Shown: piece after piece, positions 20,922-31,107 of the stretch | Numbering within the stretch: the first letter of the stretch is position 1 | How the letters are laid out: each line of letters opens with the position of its first letter | NCBI RefSeq assembly: GCF_016907995.1 | Contig: NZ_JAFBDA010000016.1 | Span: forward strand, 1-64,000 | Source of the DNA: Clostridium sardiniense | GTDB taxonomy: Bacteria > Bacillota > Clostridia > Clostridiales > Clostridiaceae | Reading direction: 5' to 3' | DNA: 64,000 nucleotides | The notes under the pieces: model-generated | The model's database searches: none | Told to the model about the DNA's origin: nothing | The model's input: the letters and a program-made list of their open reading frames with translations, nothing else | Made by a program: the position numbers and the translations under genes

Positions 20922-21293
20922 CTAAAGAATATCAATAAGTTTAATATTCCTTAATGCTATCTTTATACCATTATCGATTTGAGCAAATACATCTGAAACA
21001 TTACAATTTTCACCTGATGTACAAAAATTTAATGATATATCACCTTCCATAAGAACTAATAAATCATATAATGTAAAACTGTCCAATTTTTTAGTAGCTA
21101 TATAGCCCCCATTTATACCTCTTTCTATAATAACCAACTTTTCTTTGCTTAACTTTCTTAATATTGGATATAAAAATTTAACCGGTATATTTTCTCCTTC
21201 TGCAATTTCTTTAGCCTGTAATAATCTTCCATTTTCTTTATGTAAAATTCTAATTGCCTTAATTGAATACTGTGTTTCTTTTCTTAGCTTCAT
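20922..21293 (-). CDS. Rrf2-family transcriptional regulator
   Basis: 123 residues. The winged helix (KETQYSIKAIRILH...LLQAKEIAEGENIPVKFLYPILRKLSKEKLV...RGINGGYIATK) is the Rrf2/IscR/NsrR pattern. The cluster-binding part has only two cysteines (CTSGENC) instead of the three of IscR/NsrR, so an Fe-S cluster is doubtful but not excluded. It is directly upstream of the small peptide and glycosyltransferase, in the same direction, and may control them. Confidence 0.85.
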   Translation of the reverse strand: MKLRKETQYSIKAIRILHKENGRLLQAKEIAEGENIPVKFLYPILRKLSKEKLVIIERGINGGYIATKKLDSFTLYDLLVLMEGDISLNFCTSGENCNVSDVFAQIDNGIKIALRNIKLIDIL

Positions 21294-21503
21294 ATTTTGT
21301 AAAATTTTTCTCCTTTCCTTAATGTGTAACTACTCTAAACTAAAAAATAAATTAGTTGACAATAAAATCATCAATAATATACGGGTAATGTAAACTTTAA
21401 GGCTAAAGCAATTATATTCAAAGTATCTAAAAGTGTAAAATAACTTTAATTTATATAATTATAAATTAAAGTTATACATTAATTTAACTGCATAGAACAT
21501 GGA

Positions 21504-21608
21504 TTAAATAGTAATATAATATGCAGGGTTAAGTATTAATAATAGAATAATTGCTAAATTATAAATTGAAAATATAGCTAGATTTATTTCAGTAGAAAAA
21601 CTGTCCAT
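21504..21608 (-). CDS. 34-residue hydrophobic peptide
   Basis: Starts MDSFSTEINLAIFSIYNLAI and continues with a run of Leu/Ile; one membrane helix. TAGGAGGT lies 7 bases before the ATG. A hairpin with arms TAACTTTAATTTATA/TATAAATTAAAGTTA (21443-21476) follows and could end it. It could be a small toxin-like or regulatory membrane peptide; no homologue recognised. This is the only coding sequence I support between 21294 and 22182. Confidence 0.4.
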   Translation of the reverse strand: MDSFSTEINLAIFSIYNLAIILLLILNPAYYITI

Positions 21609-21684
21609 ATCGTACCTCCTAAATGAATTTACTATAATAAAGATAGCGAAACCGTTCCAAAAGGTTAGGGATGAGATAAATTAC

Positions 21685-21840
21685 TATCTTTTTATGAATT
21701 TTATTTATTGATAAATCGAAAGATAGTAAATAAAAAAACGATTTCTTTAATTAAAGATTATATTAGAGTAAGGATATCCTCAAAAGATAAACTGTAAAAT
21801 AAACCTAAAAAATTTCTTATCAAAATATGAATAAATAGCA
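21685..21840 (+). repeat. Hairpin plus partial copy of the 70-base intergenic repeat
   Basis: A hairpin with arms TTACTATCTTT/AAAGATAGTAA lies at about 21682-21732. It is followed at 21790-21837 by a partial copy of the repeat (TAAAATAAACCTAAAA...TCTTATCAAAAT) that recurs between 25.3 and 26.9 kb. Confidence 0.55.
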
Positions 21841-21881
21841 GGAATCTACTGACCTTTAAATTGAGTGAATTAAATATACAT

Positions 21882-21918
21882 AAAAAAGCCTCCGACATGT
21901 CGGAGGCTAATTGTTTTT
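21882..21918 (-). terminator. GC-rich intrinsic terminator
   Basis: Perfect palindrome GCCTCCGACATGTCGGAGGC flanked by A and T runs, far richer in GC than its surroundings. It may end a lost minus-strand transcript; the open frame overlapping it (21870-22070) is not convincing. Confidence 0.75.
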
Positions 21919-22182
21919 AGACTATCATTTTTATATGTTGTATTTATACATTCATTTCTAATATCAATATAAAAATTTAATTCTATATTGATTGATTCTG
22001 TTTCAAAATCTGAGTTATTATTGCTTTTTAAAGTTCTATTGAATAACGTTTCAGTATTTCCTATTATCACCTTTTGATCAAAAGAAATTTCTTTTTTACA
22101 AATTTCAATTATGTTAATAAAAATAGTCTAAACTTATCTGTATTGAATTAATATTTTCTTTAGATTATTGTATGATCCACCT

Positions 22183-23073
22183 TTAGTTGCTACTTTTATT
22201 TTTATTATAGAAATTTTTAATAATAAATTCCTTTATTTTACGTTCTTTAATAGATAAGTATTTTGAATTTTTTGTAACTAAATATATATTTATATTTTCA
22301 ACAGGTAAGTCTATTTTTTTTAATTTTTCAGAAGAATTAACTATATTATTAGCTAATTCTTCTGAAAAAATACTAATACCTATTCCCATTTCCAAAAAAC
22401 TACTAGCTGTTTCAATATCTTGAACATAAATAACATTCTTAGGATTTATATTATATTTACTACATATTTTTTGAAAAATCATTTTATGTATATATGCAAA
22501 TTCTAATATTATCCATGTCTCACTTTCTAAATCATCCCACTTAAAATTATCATCATAACAATAACGTACTTTATTTAAACAAAGCACAAATTTTTCTTCA
22601 CTTAAATAATTAAAATCAAAATCTGCAACTTTTAATTCTGTTAATAAACAAAGTATAGCCATATCAATATCTCCAGTTAAAATTTTATCAAGTAGTTTCT
22701 CAGAACTTAATTGAATAATGTCAATTTCATTTAGTATAGTATAATTTATTAAGTTTTCTAAATATGATAAACGAATGATTGGAGGAATACCAAATTTGAT
22801 CTTTCTAGCATTAAGTTTATTAATTTCAAATTTAATATTTTCAATTTCATTAATTATATTTTCAGATCCAACTCTTAAAATTTCTCCAGCTTTTGTAATA
22901 GTTAATTCTTTTTTAGCTAAATTTCGAGATATTAACTTTACACCTAATTCTTTTTCTAATTTAGCTACTGACATTGATACAGATGGTTGAGAAACAAATA
23001 AATCTTCAGCAACCTTAGTAAAACTTTTTACTTTACACAAGTAATTAAAATACTCTAAATCAGAAAAATTCAT
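22183..23073 (-). CDS. LysR-family transcriptional regulator
   Basis: 296 residues from the ATG at 23073, which has AAGGAGG 9 bases upstream. The N-terminal helix-turn-helix (FNYLCKVKSFTKVAEDLFVSQPSVSMSVAKLEKELG type, residues about 8-60) is classic LysR; the rest is a type 2 periplasmic-binding effector fold (GDIDMAI, MGIGISIFSEELA). Effector and targets are unknown and no divergent metabolic gene remains next to it. It may be an orphan. Confidence 0.9.
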   Translation of the reverse strand: MNFSDLEYFNYLCKVKSFTKVAEDLFVSQPSVSMSVAKLEKELGVKLISRNLAKKELTITKAGEILRVGSENIINEIENIKFEINKLNARKIKFGIPPIIRLSYLENLINYTILNEIDIIQLSSEKLLDKILTGDIDMAILCLLTELKVADFDFNYLSEEKFVLCLNKVRYCYDDNFKWDDLESETWIILEFAYIHKMIFQKICSKYNINPKNVIYVQDIETASSFLEMGIGISIFSEELANNIVNSSEKLKKIDLPVENINIYLVTKNSKYLSIKERKIKEFIIKNFYNKNKSSN

Positions 23074-23622
23074 ACAAAGCACCTCCTTAATACAATTTAA
23101 ATATTTAAATTGTATTATTTTTCAGTACTAACTAATCGTACTATATTTTCATAAATTAGTTAAATACCCATAGTAATTATTAATAGATATAAAACAAAAG
23201 GATTATACTTGAAGAGTATTAGAACAAGTAAGTTCTTTTAGATGAATTGTTTATATCATAAAAAATTACTATCAATATAAATTATATAAATATATAGCTA
23301 ATATAACAATATACATACTATGAAATAAAAGTAAATAAACTTCTTTCACCTTTGCATATTATAATAATAAAAATTTAAGTGAAAAACAAAAAATTAGCGA
23401 TATAGGTTAAATTGCTTTTAAAAAAGAATTGTATAATATCAATAATATTTTTTTGTTATTTTTACTTTAATAACAAAAATAAGTCAGAGGTGAATATAAG
23501 TTATGAAAAATCTATTCCAGAAAAAACTTTAGACAATATCATAAACAATAATGTTTCTCCAATTATATTCATTATTTGGTCATTTATCTTATAAATTTTA
23601 CTTCTATTTTTATTTAGAATTT
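23074..23622. other. Intergenic stretch without a supported gene
   Basis: Promoter region of the LysR gene at one side. AGAACAAGTAAGTTCTTTT near 23220-23240 is an imperfect palindrome related to the hairpins at 25008 and 35464. Two short plus-strand frames at 23412-23772 are AT-rich noise, the second antisense to the ardC relic. Confidence 0.5.
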
Positions 23623-23825
23623 TTATTTCTCTTGTATTTCAAATTCACATTCATGATCTCTATATTTATCATTATTTTTCTTTTCATAGTATTTCTTTAT
23701 ATCTGCTATCTTCCTTTCTTCATCTTGAAATATTTTATTAGCTTCCTTAAAGCTTATTATTTCATTTTCTAATATATTCACTTGTCCTATTTCTGTTTCT
23801 GTTGACTTTTCTTTAATATAATGTT
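23623..23825 (-). pseudogene. Remnant of ardC-like gene, middle part
   Basis: The minus strand reads KEKSTETEIGQVNILENEI, FKEANKIFQDEERKIADIKK and then a stop. It aligns with KEKSTEIEIGQVKILKSEN...FKEANKIFQEEEKKIVDIKK in the 38363-40561 protein, with one 6-residue deletion. No start or ribosome site exists. It still reads in one frame, so the duplication is not ancient. Confidence 0.75.
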
Positions 23826-23862
23826 AGTTAATTACAATAAAAGTTCTCAAATATAAATTAAT

Positions 23863-23900
23863 AAAAGATAGTGAGTACAAACTAAAACCACTATCTTTAT
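23863..23900. repeat. Hairpin of the AAAGATAGTG family
   Basis: Arms AAAGATAGTG/CACTATCTTT, the same arm type as at 21685, 26780 and 36610. Confidence 0.5.
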
Positions 23901-24082
23901 TATATAGAAAAAACCTATACATTAACCTAGCATTTAAGTATAGATAAAGTATTGAATAATACTTAAAAAATAATAAATAAACTATTAAATAAATGATAAA
24001 AATCAATCATTTATTAATATGTAATAGAGAAAATAGTTAGTTGGTAATATAATTTAATAAAATATTGTTGAGAGGGGGCTTA

Positions 24083-24729
24083 ATGTTGGAAAAAAAGTCT
24101 AAGAAAATTATAAAAAATATAATAGAGATTTTAGGTGTTATAGTAATAGCTGTATTGATAAATAAGTTTATAATATTTACTGTATACATATCTAGTGAAT
24201 CAATGGTACCAACTTTAAATTCTGGAGATAGATTACTAGTTACTAGAGTATACAATCCTAATAATTTAAAGCGAGGAGATGTTGTAATATTTAAATCTAA
24301 TGAATTAAATGAGATCCTAGTAAAAAGGCTTATAGGATTACCAGGATATGAAATAGAATTTAAAGGAAAGTCTGTATATCCAAATGGTAAAAGGCTAGAT
24401 GAAGCGTATGTTAAAAATTCGGTGGAGTTTGAAGGGAAATATAATGTTCCGAGTAATAAATATTTTTTTGATGAACAAGATACGGCAGGCCGCCATTATT
24501 TTATGTCTTCTAAGTATTTACATGTACCTTTAAGTAGTGAAAAGTATGAGGAACAAGATAATAAATATTTTTTTCAGGTGATAACAGGAATAATTCAAAT
24601 GATTCGAGATTTTAGAAGGATCCGTATATAAGTGGAAGTGATATAATTGGAAAAGCACAATTTATAATATGGTCATTAAAGGATATTGGATTAGTGGGGA
24701 ACTTTCAAAGAAAATTTCTGCTAGAATGA
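24083..24729 (+). pseudogene. Broken signal peptidase I
   Basis: ATG at 24083 after AGAGGGGG. One N-terminal membrane helix, catalytic Ser in SSESMVPTL and catalytic Lys in VKRLIGLPG are present. At a run of seven T (about 24567-24573) the frame slips: one more T would give KYFFSGDNRNNSNDSRF, the conserved GDN..NS.DSR box. The present frame instead ends at 24631. The restored frame also meets TAG where Trp is expected, then runs to 24729. Two lesions make it a pseudogene, or one lesion plus a sequencing error. Type I signal peptidases often serve sortase pilus loci. Confidence 0.8.
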
Positions 24730-24782
24730 CTTTAATATATAAGCTCCTATAGTAGTATTTTTGTATACTAAGCATATTTAAA

Positions 24783-24965
24783 TTGCTTATAAATAAATTA
24801 TATCATATAGATAATATATTCGTAAATGGCGCTAAGAATGTAGTTATTTCACTCCAAAAAGCAAATGGACTTGATCCAGATGGTATTATTTATAAAAATA
24901 CATGGAAAGCTTTATTTAAGAAATTGAACTTAGATAAATACTCACAAAGCAATGATAAAGAGTAA
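24783..24965 (+). pseudogene. Peptidoglycan-binding domain fragment
   Basis: VVISLQKANGLDPDGIIYKNTWKAL matches the end of a PG_binding_1 repeat, common in spore-cortex and cell-wall hydrolases. Only a TTG start without ribosome site is available and no catalytic domain exists, so it is a fragment. Confidence 0.6.
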
Positions 24966-25007
24966 TGTTAGCTTTTTCCAGAAGCTTTGAAGAATTAGAT
25001 AATGTAC

Positions 25008-25870
25008 AAAAGAACTTACTTATGAAAATCAAAAGACAAGTAAGTTCTTTCCATTAATACAAAAAAGAAATCCTATGGACATTTTTAGTATAAATGAAAA
25101 TGTTGAATAAAATATAAAATAGAACTTAAAAAAATATTATAGAAATATATATGAGTGTTTACACAATAAAAAAAGAAGTCACCTAACAAAAATATAAAAG
25201 GTGACTTCTTTTTCTGAGCAATTATGTATGATAAATAAATGAAAGTGTTAAAACTTACAATATAAATTATATTAAATAATTTAGTTATATGTAATATATA
25301 AGCTATGAAATAAACCTTAAGAAATAATTATCAAAAAATGTACAAATAAAAAAAGAATTATATATCTTAAATTAATTATAACTAAAATATATTAATCACG
25401 TATAGAATAACTTTAAAACTTATTACAAATATAAAAGAAAAACCTCGTTCTTTATTGAATGAGGTTTTTCTTTTAATTATAACACCTAAGTACAAAATTA
25501 TTTAAATATTTTTCACAGGGTAATTATATTATAAATCATACCTAAAATGTATCAATAAATATAGTGTGAAATAAAACTTAATAATTTCTTATCAAAAGAT
25601 AAATAAAAAAAGACAGTGAGATTCTAATTAAATATAGAAAGAGAGGTCACTGTCTTTTTATTAAATTATGAGCAATTTATATTTTAATTATAGCTAAGAT
25701 ATATTAATTAAATATAGAACACATCTTAAAATAATCTTATTATAAAGTGTACAAACAAATTATATGTTTTAATATATTATAACTAAAATATATTAAATAA
25801 ATTAGAAATTACTATCTAAAACAATTAACTTATAATAAATAAAAACCACCAGCTTATCTGGTGGTTTTTA
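25008..25870 (+). repeat. Array: intergenic repeat alternating with five hairpins
   Basis: Hairpins at 25008-25050 (AAGAACTTACTT), 25166-25213 (AAGAAGTCACCT), 25438-25470 (AAAAACCTCGTTC), 25605-25660 (AAAGACAGTGA) and 25841-25870 (AAAAACCACCAG). Between them lie copies of one AT-rich repeat of about 70 bases at about 25281-25350, 25376-25436, 25534-25604, 25683-25762 and 25781-25840, with the shared parts ATAACTAAAATATATTAAT, ATAGAATAAACCTTA, TTATCAAAA and TGTACAAATAAA. No gene of note lies in 24966-25870. Each unit looks like spacer plus terminator; short transcripts are possible. Confidence 0.6.
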
Positions 25871-25871
25871 T

Positions 25872-26240
25872 TCAATTGCCTGTGGAGATTGCGCCTAATG
25901 CGATAGGCTCGCCAGAGCAGAGCAATACCTTCTGTTACCTGCTCCCCTTTTGAAAGGATTCATATATTCTTTTATACTTATTTTATCTGCTATCATATCT
26001 TCTCGTTCTTGATTTCTTATAACTTCCATATTTATATTTTAAGTCAGAAAATCTTTCAAAAAACATTAAACTACTTTTACCTTCTAAAAAAAACTACAAA
26101 ACCTGAAATGCTCATTTTCAGTGGAATTGAAACCAACATATGTATATGATCGACGCAAGCATACGCTTCGATTATTTCAAGGTCCTTCCATTCACAAAAA
26201 TTGTATTAGTATCTTTCCAATTTCAATTTTCTTTTCTCCG
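25872..26240 (-). pseudogene. IS200/IS605-family TnpA relic
   Basis: The minus strand reads CEWKDLEIIEAYACVDHIHMLVSIP (about 26200-26120), the HUH (His-x-His) core of IS200-type TnpA. It then slips to EGKSSLMFFERFSDLKYKYG and, in a further frame, RNQEREDMIADKISIKEYMNPF near the C-terminus. The catalytic-tyrosine region is deleted. Past the coding part, a more GC-rich stretch (AGGTAACAGAAGGTATTGC...GGCGCAATCTCC) looks like the insertion-sequence end. Confidence 0.8.
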
Positions 26241-26350
26241 TAGACTTCCTTTCTCCTGTATTTTCGCGCAAAAACTATGTGATAAAATGAAATAGTTTAA
26301 TAAAGAAGGATTTAGAAAATATGAGATAGTATTATACCTATAAAGTATAA

Positions 26351-26668
26351 CTAATTATATTTATAATTACAAAGAAGTTTAAAATCTAAAACAACATTAT
26401 TTAATAATTTCTTTTGCAGTAAGTGTAATGTTTCAGGGTGATTTTGTTTTGAAATAAATTCTAAATACTCAAAAGCTTTTTTGTGACATTTAATTATTTT
26501 ATCAATAATTTTATCTAAACATTCTCTATCATGAATAGATAAGTTATAATATCGTTCCTCTAGATTGTTTGATGGGAAGATGTTGAAATCAATTAATCCT
26601 ATTAAATGAACGGAATAACATAAATTGAAAATATCTTTTTCAGTAAATATTTTTGAAAGATTTTTCAT
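26351..26668 (-). CDS. Hypothetical helical protein
   Basis: 105 residues, unrecognised. Mostly helical, with His/Cys/Lys-rich stretch (DKIIKCHKKAFEYLEFISKQNHPETLHLL). AAGGAGG lies 8 bases before the ATG, so translation is likely. It stands alone between the IS200 relic and the repeat at 26690. Confidence 0.5.
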   Translation of the reverse strand: MKNLSKIFTEKDIFNLCYSVHLIGLIDFNIFPSNNLEERYYNLSIHDRECLDKIIDKIIKCHKKAFEYLEFISKQNHPETLHLLQKKLLNNVVLDFKLLCNYKYN

Positions 26669-26689
26669 GAAATTAGCCTCCTTAATTGA

Positions 26690-26940
26690 TTAAATTAATT
26701 ATATATAAGTCTAATAGAAATTAATATAGATATAATATTAAATAAAACTTAAGGTCATTCTTATCAAAAATTTGCATAAAAAAAAGATAGTAGTAACTTA
26801 TATTATGAAAGAGAAGCTAAACCACTATCTTTGTTGAATTTATGAACTTTATTCAATTATTATTATAACTAAAATATATTAATCAAACATAGAATAAATC
26901 TTAAAATAAGATTATAGAAATATTAATAAATAAAAAACAT
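26690..26940 (+). repeat. Two further copies of the intergenic repeat around a hairpin
   Basis: Copies at about 26690-26778 and 26862-26940 flank a hairpin at 26780-26833 with arms AAAGATAGT/ACTATCTTT and a loop carrying GAAAGAGAAGC, like the loop at 25605-25660. Confidence 0.55.
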
Positions 26941-26965
26941 TCTAATTTTTATTATGTAATGATAA

Positions 26966-27880
26966 TTATTTTATTGTTCTAAATTCAAAACCTTTAGACT
27001 TGAAAAAATCTATTATTTTGGGTAAGGCTTTTACAGTTTCAGCCTTTCCATATGTATCATGCATTAGTACAACAATACTATCTGCTTTTTCACCAAGGTT
27101 ATTAACACTCTTCTTCAGATGATTAAATAATTCTTGAGAATCCTTCTTTGTCCCTTCAGCATCCCCATTTAAAGCATCCCAATCTATATTTTCAAGACCA
27201 AGTTCAATCATCTTGTCTTTTAATGGTTGTCTCCCATTCCAAGACCAGTACCCACCAGGTAGACGAATAGTTCTAGTATAAAAGTCATTTCCTAAAATAC
27301 TTTTCATTAATTCAGAATTTTTATTTAAATCATTTATAACATTATTTACATTCATAGTTCTATTTGGATAAAGATATTTATAGTCATGGCAATATGTATG
27401 ATTACCTATAGCATGTCCATTTTTAGCTATTTCTTTTAATAAATCTTTAGCTGTATCGTTAGCATCTAAGGATTTACCCATTACAAAGAATGTTCCTTTA
27501 ATGTTATTTTTATCTAAAATTTCAAGAACCTTAGGGGTATTAGTTGTTGATGGACCATCATCAAAAGTTAAATAAACAACTTTTTTCCCATCTGTTCTAA
27601 CAGGATATTTCTTAGTGCCTTTTATTAAATTATTTACATTCTCAGAAACAATTGAAGCATCATCTGCATTTGGATCATCTTTCAATAATAAATATCCGCT
27701 ATTATCTAGTTTGGTTTCTGTAGTCTCGGTATGGATTTCTTTACTTCCGGCATTTGCAATTGTTGTGTTATTAGACTTATAAATTAGAACAATAAATAAT
27801 AGTAGACATATTATTAATATAGATGTGAGAAATATCTTCTTTCGTTTTTTTGTAAAACAAGGGGTAGCGTTATTTCGCAT
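26966..27880 (-). CDS. Membrane-anchored polysaccharide deacetylase (NodB family)
   Basis: 304 residues. A basic N-terminus then one helix (16-34) anchor it outside. The NodB domain has TFDDGPS (Asp107, Asp108), HTYCH (His161, His165), RLPGGYW and VLMHD, the full carbohydrate esterase 4 set, so it should be active and metal-dependent. Family enzymes remove acetyl groups from peptidoglycan N-acetylglucosamine (lysozyme resistance) or from poly-N-acetylglucosamine. The partner glycosyltransferase at 19299 makes the second option worth testing. AGGAGG before the ATG. Confidence 0.9.
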   Translation of the reverse strand: MRNNATPCFTKKRKKIFLTSILIICLLLFIVLIYKSNNTTIANAGSKEIHTETTETKLDNSGYLLLKDDPNADDASIVSENVNNLIKGTKKYPVRTDGKKVVYLTFDDGPSTTNTPKVLEILDKNNIKGTFFVMGKSLDANDTAKDLLKEIAKNGHAIGNHTYCHDYKYLYPNRTMNVNNVINDLNKNSELMKSILGNDFYTRTIRLPGGYWSWNGRQPLKDKMIELGLENIDWDALNGDAEGTKKDSQELFNHLKKSVNNLGEKADSIVVLMHDTYGKAETVKALPKIIDFFKSKGFEFRTIK

Positions 27881-28073
27881 TGTAAATCCTCCTATACCTA
27901 ATTAAATAAATTAATAGTTAATATGTATTAAAATAATAAAAAATTTATTAATATTGAATAGAGAAAGGTAACAAGGAACAAGCTTGAAAGAATATGCACT
28001 TAACATAGATATATAAATAAATAACAAAACTTTAAGATTGTACAATAGTAACATCAATGCTATAAGTATCTAA

Positions 28074-28154
28074 CCTAGTAGTAATTTTTATTTTTTATAA
28101 GAATTACTACTAGGAAATCAGTAATTTAGATTCTTCAAATTACTGACTTTTATT
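28074..28154. terminator. Two adjacent strong hairpins
   Basis: CCTAGTAGTAATT/AATTACTACTAGG (28074-28114) and AATCAGTAATTT/AAATTACTGACTT (28115-28154). They lie between the RCC1 gene end and the deacetylase promoter; nothing else is seen in 27881-28269. Confidence 0.7.
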
Positions 28155-28269
28155 TATAGGTTATATTTTAAAATACTATTATCAATAATAAATATTATTT
28201 ATTTCAGACTACTCTATTAAGCAGTTATATTATGATAAGCTTCTAAATTTAATCATAACTTTATTAGTA

Positions 28270-31107
28270 TCAATATTTAGGTACTTTAAACCTAGCCTTT
28301 TCAATATTATTTTTATCTTTTATAACAATTTCAAAAAAATAATCATCATTGCTATATTCTATTGGAATAACAACTTGTAATGCTGATTTAGGTGCTACAT
28401 TCTCAAATACTCCATCTTCAAAAGTTGCTGCCTTTCCTGTGTAAACTATCTTTCCTAATTTATCTTTGACTTCAAATAATTTTACATGTCCTTCATTTTC
28501 TAAGTTAAAATCTTTAATATTTATACTTGCATCAAATATATAGTTTCCAGTATTATTTTTATAATATGACAGTGTGTTAATATCAAATTTCTTTATACTA
28601 TTACTTAATAATAACTGATTGTTTTTATCTACAGATATTGCAATGATGCTATTACCGAAATCACCCACTGGTAAATTTTCAATCTTATAGTAATTAGCTT
28701 CCTCATTATTAATTTCGCTTATTTTTACTATAGGTTTTTTAATCTTTGATAATAGTTCTGTTTTTTCAACAGTATAATCATACGTTTCTATCTTTCCATT
28801 ACTATTTGTTTTTATAGCTATTTTTGCATTTTGTAAATCACCTACTCTATCTAAATCATCAGAGGTTATAATACCTTGGAATCCCGAATATCCATTTCCA
28901 TACCAATTTGTATTAATAATATTTTTTTCAAATTTTATATTTCCGTCTGAAGATTCCACTACTAAAGTTTTCTTAACAGACATATCATATGGATTTTTTG
29001 TTTCTATAACTTCGCCTTCTAAAACAAGACCATATGTTTTAAAATAAGCTAATTTACTTATAGCAACCTTATTTTTTATATGGAGAATTAATTTATGCTT
29101 AATATAATTACCTTTCCTATCTATAATTTTATAATTAATAACAACATCCCCACTTTTACTAAGATTAACTTTTTCTTTATCTACATTAATAGTTAATCCA
29201 TCATCAAAGGTATCGTCAGTTCCAATAACTTCAAATTTTTTCTTTGCAAAATCTATAGAATTAAATTCTTTTCCATGTTCAACTGTAACATTCGCTTCAG
29301 AAGGACCTTTTAACTTCATTACTCCAAATGATTTTATAATTGGAGTATTTATATTTTCAAAACCATATAAAATTTTTATTTTATTAGCTTTACTAGCTTT
29401 AGGTATAGTAATTTTATACTCGGCTAAATTTATTTGAGTCGCATAGTTAATACTTGTATCATCATCAAGTATATAAGTTAAACTTTTAGCACCCGTATCT
29501 AAATTTTCTGGGAATTTACAATTAAAGTATATATTATCTACATCCTCCTTTCTAGTGATATCTCCATACTTAAGTGTTAATATTGAAACTTTCGGAATAG
29601 CACAATGATGGTATGTTATTCCACTCCCTAACTCTCCGTATTTATTTGATCCCCATGTATATAGATTTCCTTCATTATCCGTTGCTGCGCTATGACATAA
29701 CCCTAACGATATAGATACTATTTTTGTCTTCTCACCTATTGATCCGCTTCCATTTATTTTCACTGGCTTATATTTATTAATATCGGTTCCATCTCCTAAT
29801 TCTCCATCACCATTCAATCCCCAAGTATATAAATTTCCTTCACTATCTACCGCCGCACTATGTGTAAGTCCTAACGATACTGATACTATTTTTGTATTTT
29901 CTCCTATATCACCCTCTCCGTTTATTTTTATCGGACTGTTTACACTATTTTCTTCTTTAATTCCTGGAATAATACCTAATTCTCCGTACTCATTCAATCC
30001 CCACGTATATAGATTTCCTTCACTATCTACTGCTGCGCTATGATATCCTCCTAATGATACTGATATTATTTTTGTTTTTTCATCTATTACCCCACCTCCA
30101 TTAATTTTTACTGGACTATTTCTATTTATATTAGTCCCATCTCCTAATTCCCCATCACCATTTTTCCCCCACGTATATAGATTTCCTTCACTATCTACCG
30201 CCGCACTATGATACCCCCCTAATGATACTGATACTATTTTTGTATTTTCATTAATATCTCCCTTTCCATTTATCTTTACAGGACTATTTTTACTAACATA
30301 ACTAGATATATCATTTTTATTCCCATTACCTAATTCCCCATATTCATTTGCTCCCCAAGTATATATTTTTCCTTCGCTATCTACCGCCGCACTATGCGTA
30401 AGTCCTAGTGATACTGACACTATTTTTGTATTTTCCCCTATGTCACCCTTTCCATTTATCTTTATCGGAACATCTCTATTTATATTAGTTCCATCTCCTA
30501 ATTCCCCATCACTATTTTCTCCCCACGCATATAAATTTCCATCACTATCTATTGCTGCATTATGTGAATATCCTAATGATACTGATACTATTCTTGTACT
30601 TTCATTAATATCTCCCTTTCCGTTCATTTTCATAGGCAAAATAGAACCGTTTTTTCTTTTATAATCAGCCTTCCCCCACATATATAAGATTCCATCATTT
30701 GTTATTGAAGCACTATTACACTTACCTAAAGATATTGAGATTATATCCTTCCCATTTATATTATTAATAACACTGAAGTTATAGGTTTTTTTTTCACTTC
30801 CATTTGTTACATTTACTATATGAACTCCTGCATCTGTTACCTTTATTCCTGATTTTATTTCTTTTCCATCCAATGTTGCTGTTCCATTAAAATTTAAAGC
30901 TACTTCTTTTGGATATACATATTGACTTAAATTTTTTAATTCTTGAGTCATCGCAATATCTGTATATACTTTTAAACCATCAGATTTTACAATAGTTACA
31001 TTTTCACTTCTAATTTTTTCACTTGAAAATGCCGTAATGCCAGTTCCTACACATTGTATAAGTATAGTGTCTAAAATTATTATCGCTATTGATTTTTTTA
31101 TTTCCAT
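28270..31107 (-). CDS. Second large secreted RCC1 propeller protein
   Basis: 945 residues, paralogue of 15535-18441 along its whole length. N-terminal signal-like helix (5-27), N-terminal beta domain (YPKEVALNFNGTATLDG), seven blades with SAAVDSEGNLYTWG and GELGDGT (about 125-495; the first blade lost its GELGDG end), an Ig-like region with a changed sequence, and the same C-terminal domains (KLAYFKTYGL..., FGNSIIAISVDK, KAATFEDGVFE). It lacks the poly-Gly linker. The blades are the most conserved part. GGAG precedes the ATG. Single gene. Confidence 0.85.
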   Translation of the reverse strand: MEIKKSIAIIILDTILIQCVGTGITAFSSEKIRSENVTIVKSDGLKVYTDIAMTQELKNLSQYVYPKEVALNFNGTATLDGKEIKSGIKVTDAGVHIVNVTNGSEKKTYNFSVINNINGKDIISISLGKCNSASITNDGILYMWGKADYKRKNGSILPMKMNGKGDINESTRIVSVSLGYSHNAAIDSDGNLYAWGENSDGELGDGTNINRDVPIKINGKGDIGENTKIVSVSLGLTHSAAVDSEGKIYTWGANEYGELGNGNKNDISSYVSKNSPVKINGKGDINENTKIVSVSLGGYHSAAVDSEGNLYTWGKNGDGELGDGTNINRNSPVKINGGGVIDEKTKIISVSLGGYHSAAVDSEGNLYTWGLNEYGELGIIPGIKEENSVNSPIKINGEGDIGENTKIVSVSLGLTHSAAVDSEGNLYTWGLNGDGELGDGTDINKYKPVKINGSGSIGEKTKIVSISLGLCHSAATDNEGNLYTWGSNKYGELGSGITYHHCAIPKVSILTLKYGDITRKEDVDNIYFNCKFPENLDTGAKSLTYILDDDTSINYATQINLAEYKITIPKASKANKIKILYGFENINTPIIKSFGVMKLKGPSEANVTVEHGKEFNSIDFAKKKFEVIGTDDTFDDGLTINVDKEKVNLSKSGDVVINYKIIDRKGNYIKHKLILHIKNKVAISKLAYFKTYGLVLEGEVIETKNPYDMSVKKTLVVESSDGNIKFEKNIINTNWYGNGYSGFQGIITSDDLDRVGDLQNAKIAIKTNSNGKIETYDYTVEKTELLSKIKKPIVKISEINNEEANYYKIENLPVGDFGNSIIAISVDKNNQLLLSNSIKKFDINTLSYYKNNTGNYIFDASINIKDFNLENEGHVKLFEVKDKLGKIVYTGKAATFEDGVFENVAPKSALQVVIPIEYSNDDYFFEIVIKDKNNIEKARFKVPKY

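Noticed and set aside
21870-22070. 66-codon minus-strand frame ahead of LysR
   Set aside because: Its last ten codons run through a strong GC-rich terminator palindrome and the GTG start has only a weak site.
23412-23772. Two plus-strand frames rich in Phe, Ile and Tyr
   Set aside because: No good ribosome site for either; the second is antisense to the ardC relic and typical AT noise.
25008-25870. CRISPR array
   Set aside because: Repeats are diverged, uneven in length and AT-rich, spacers are terminator-like palindromes, and there is no cas gene.
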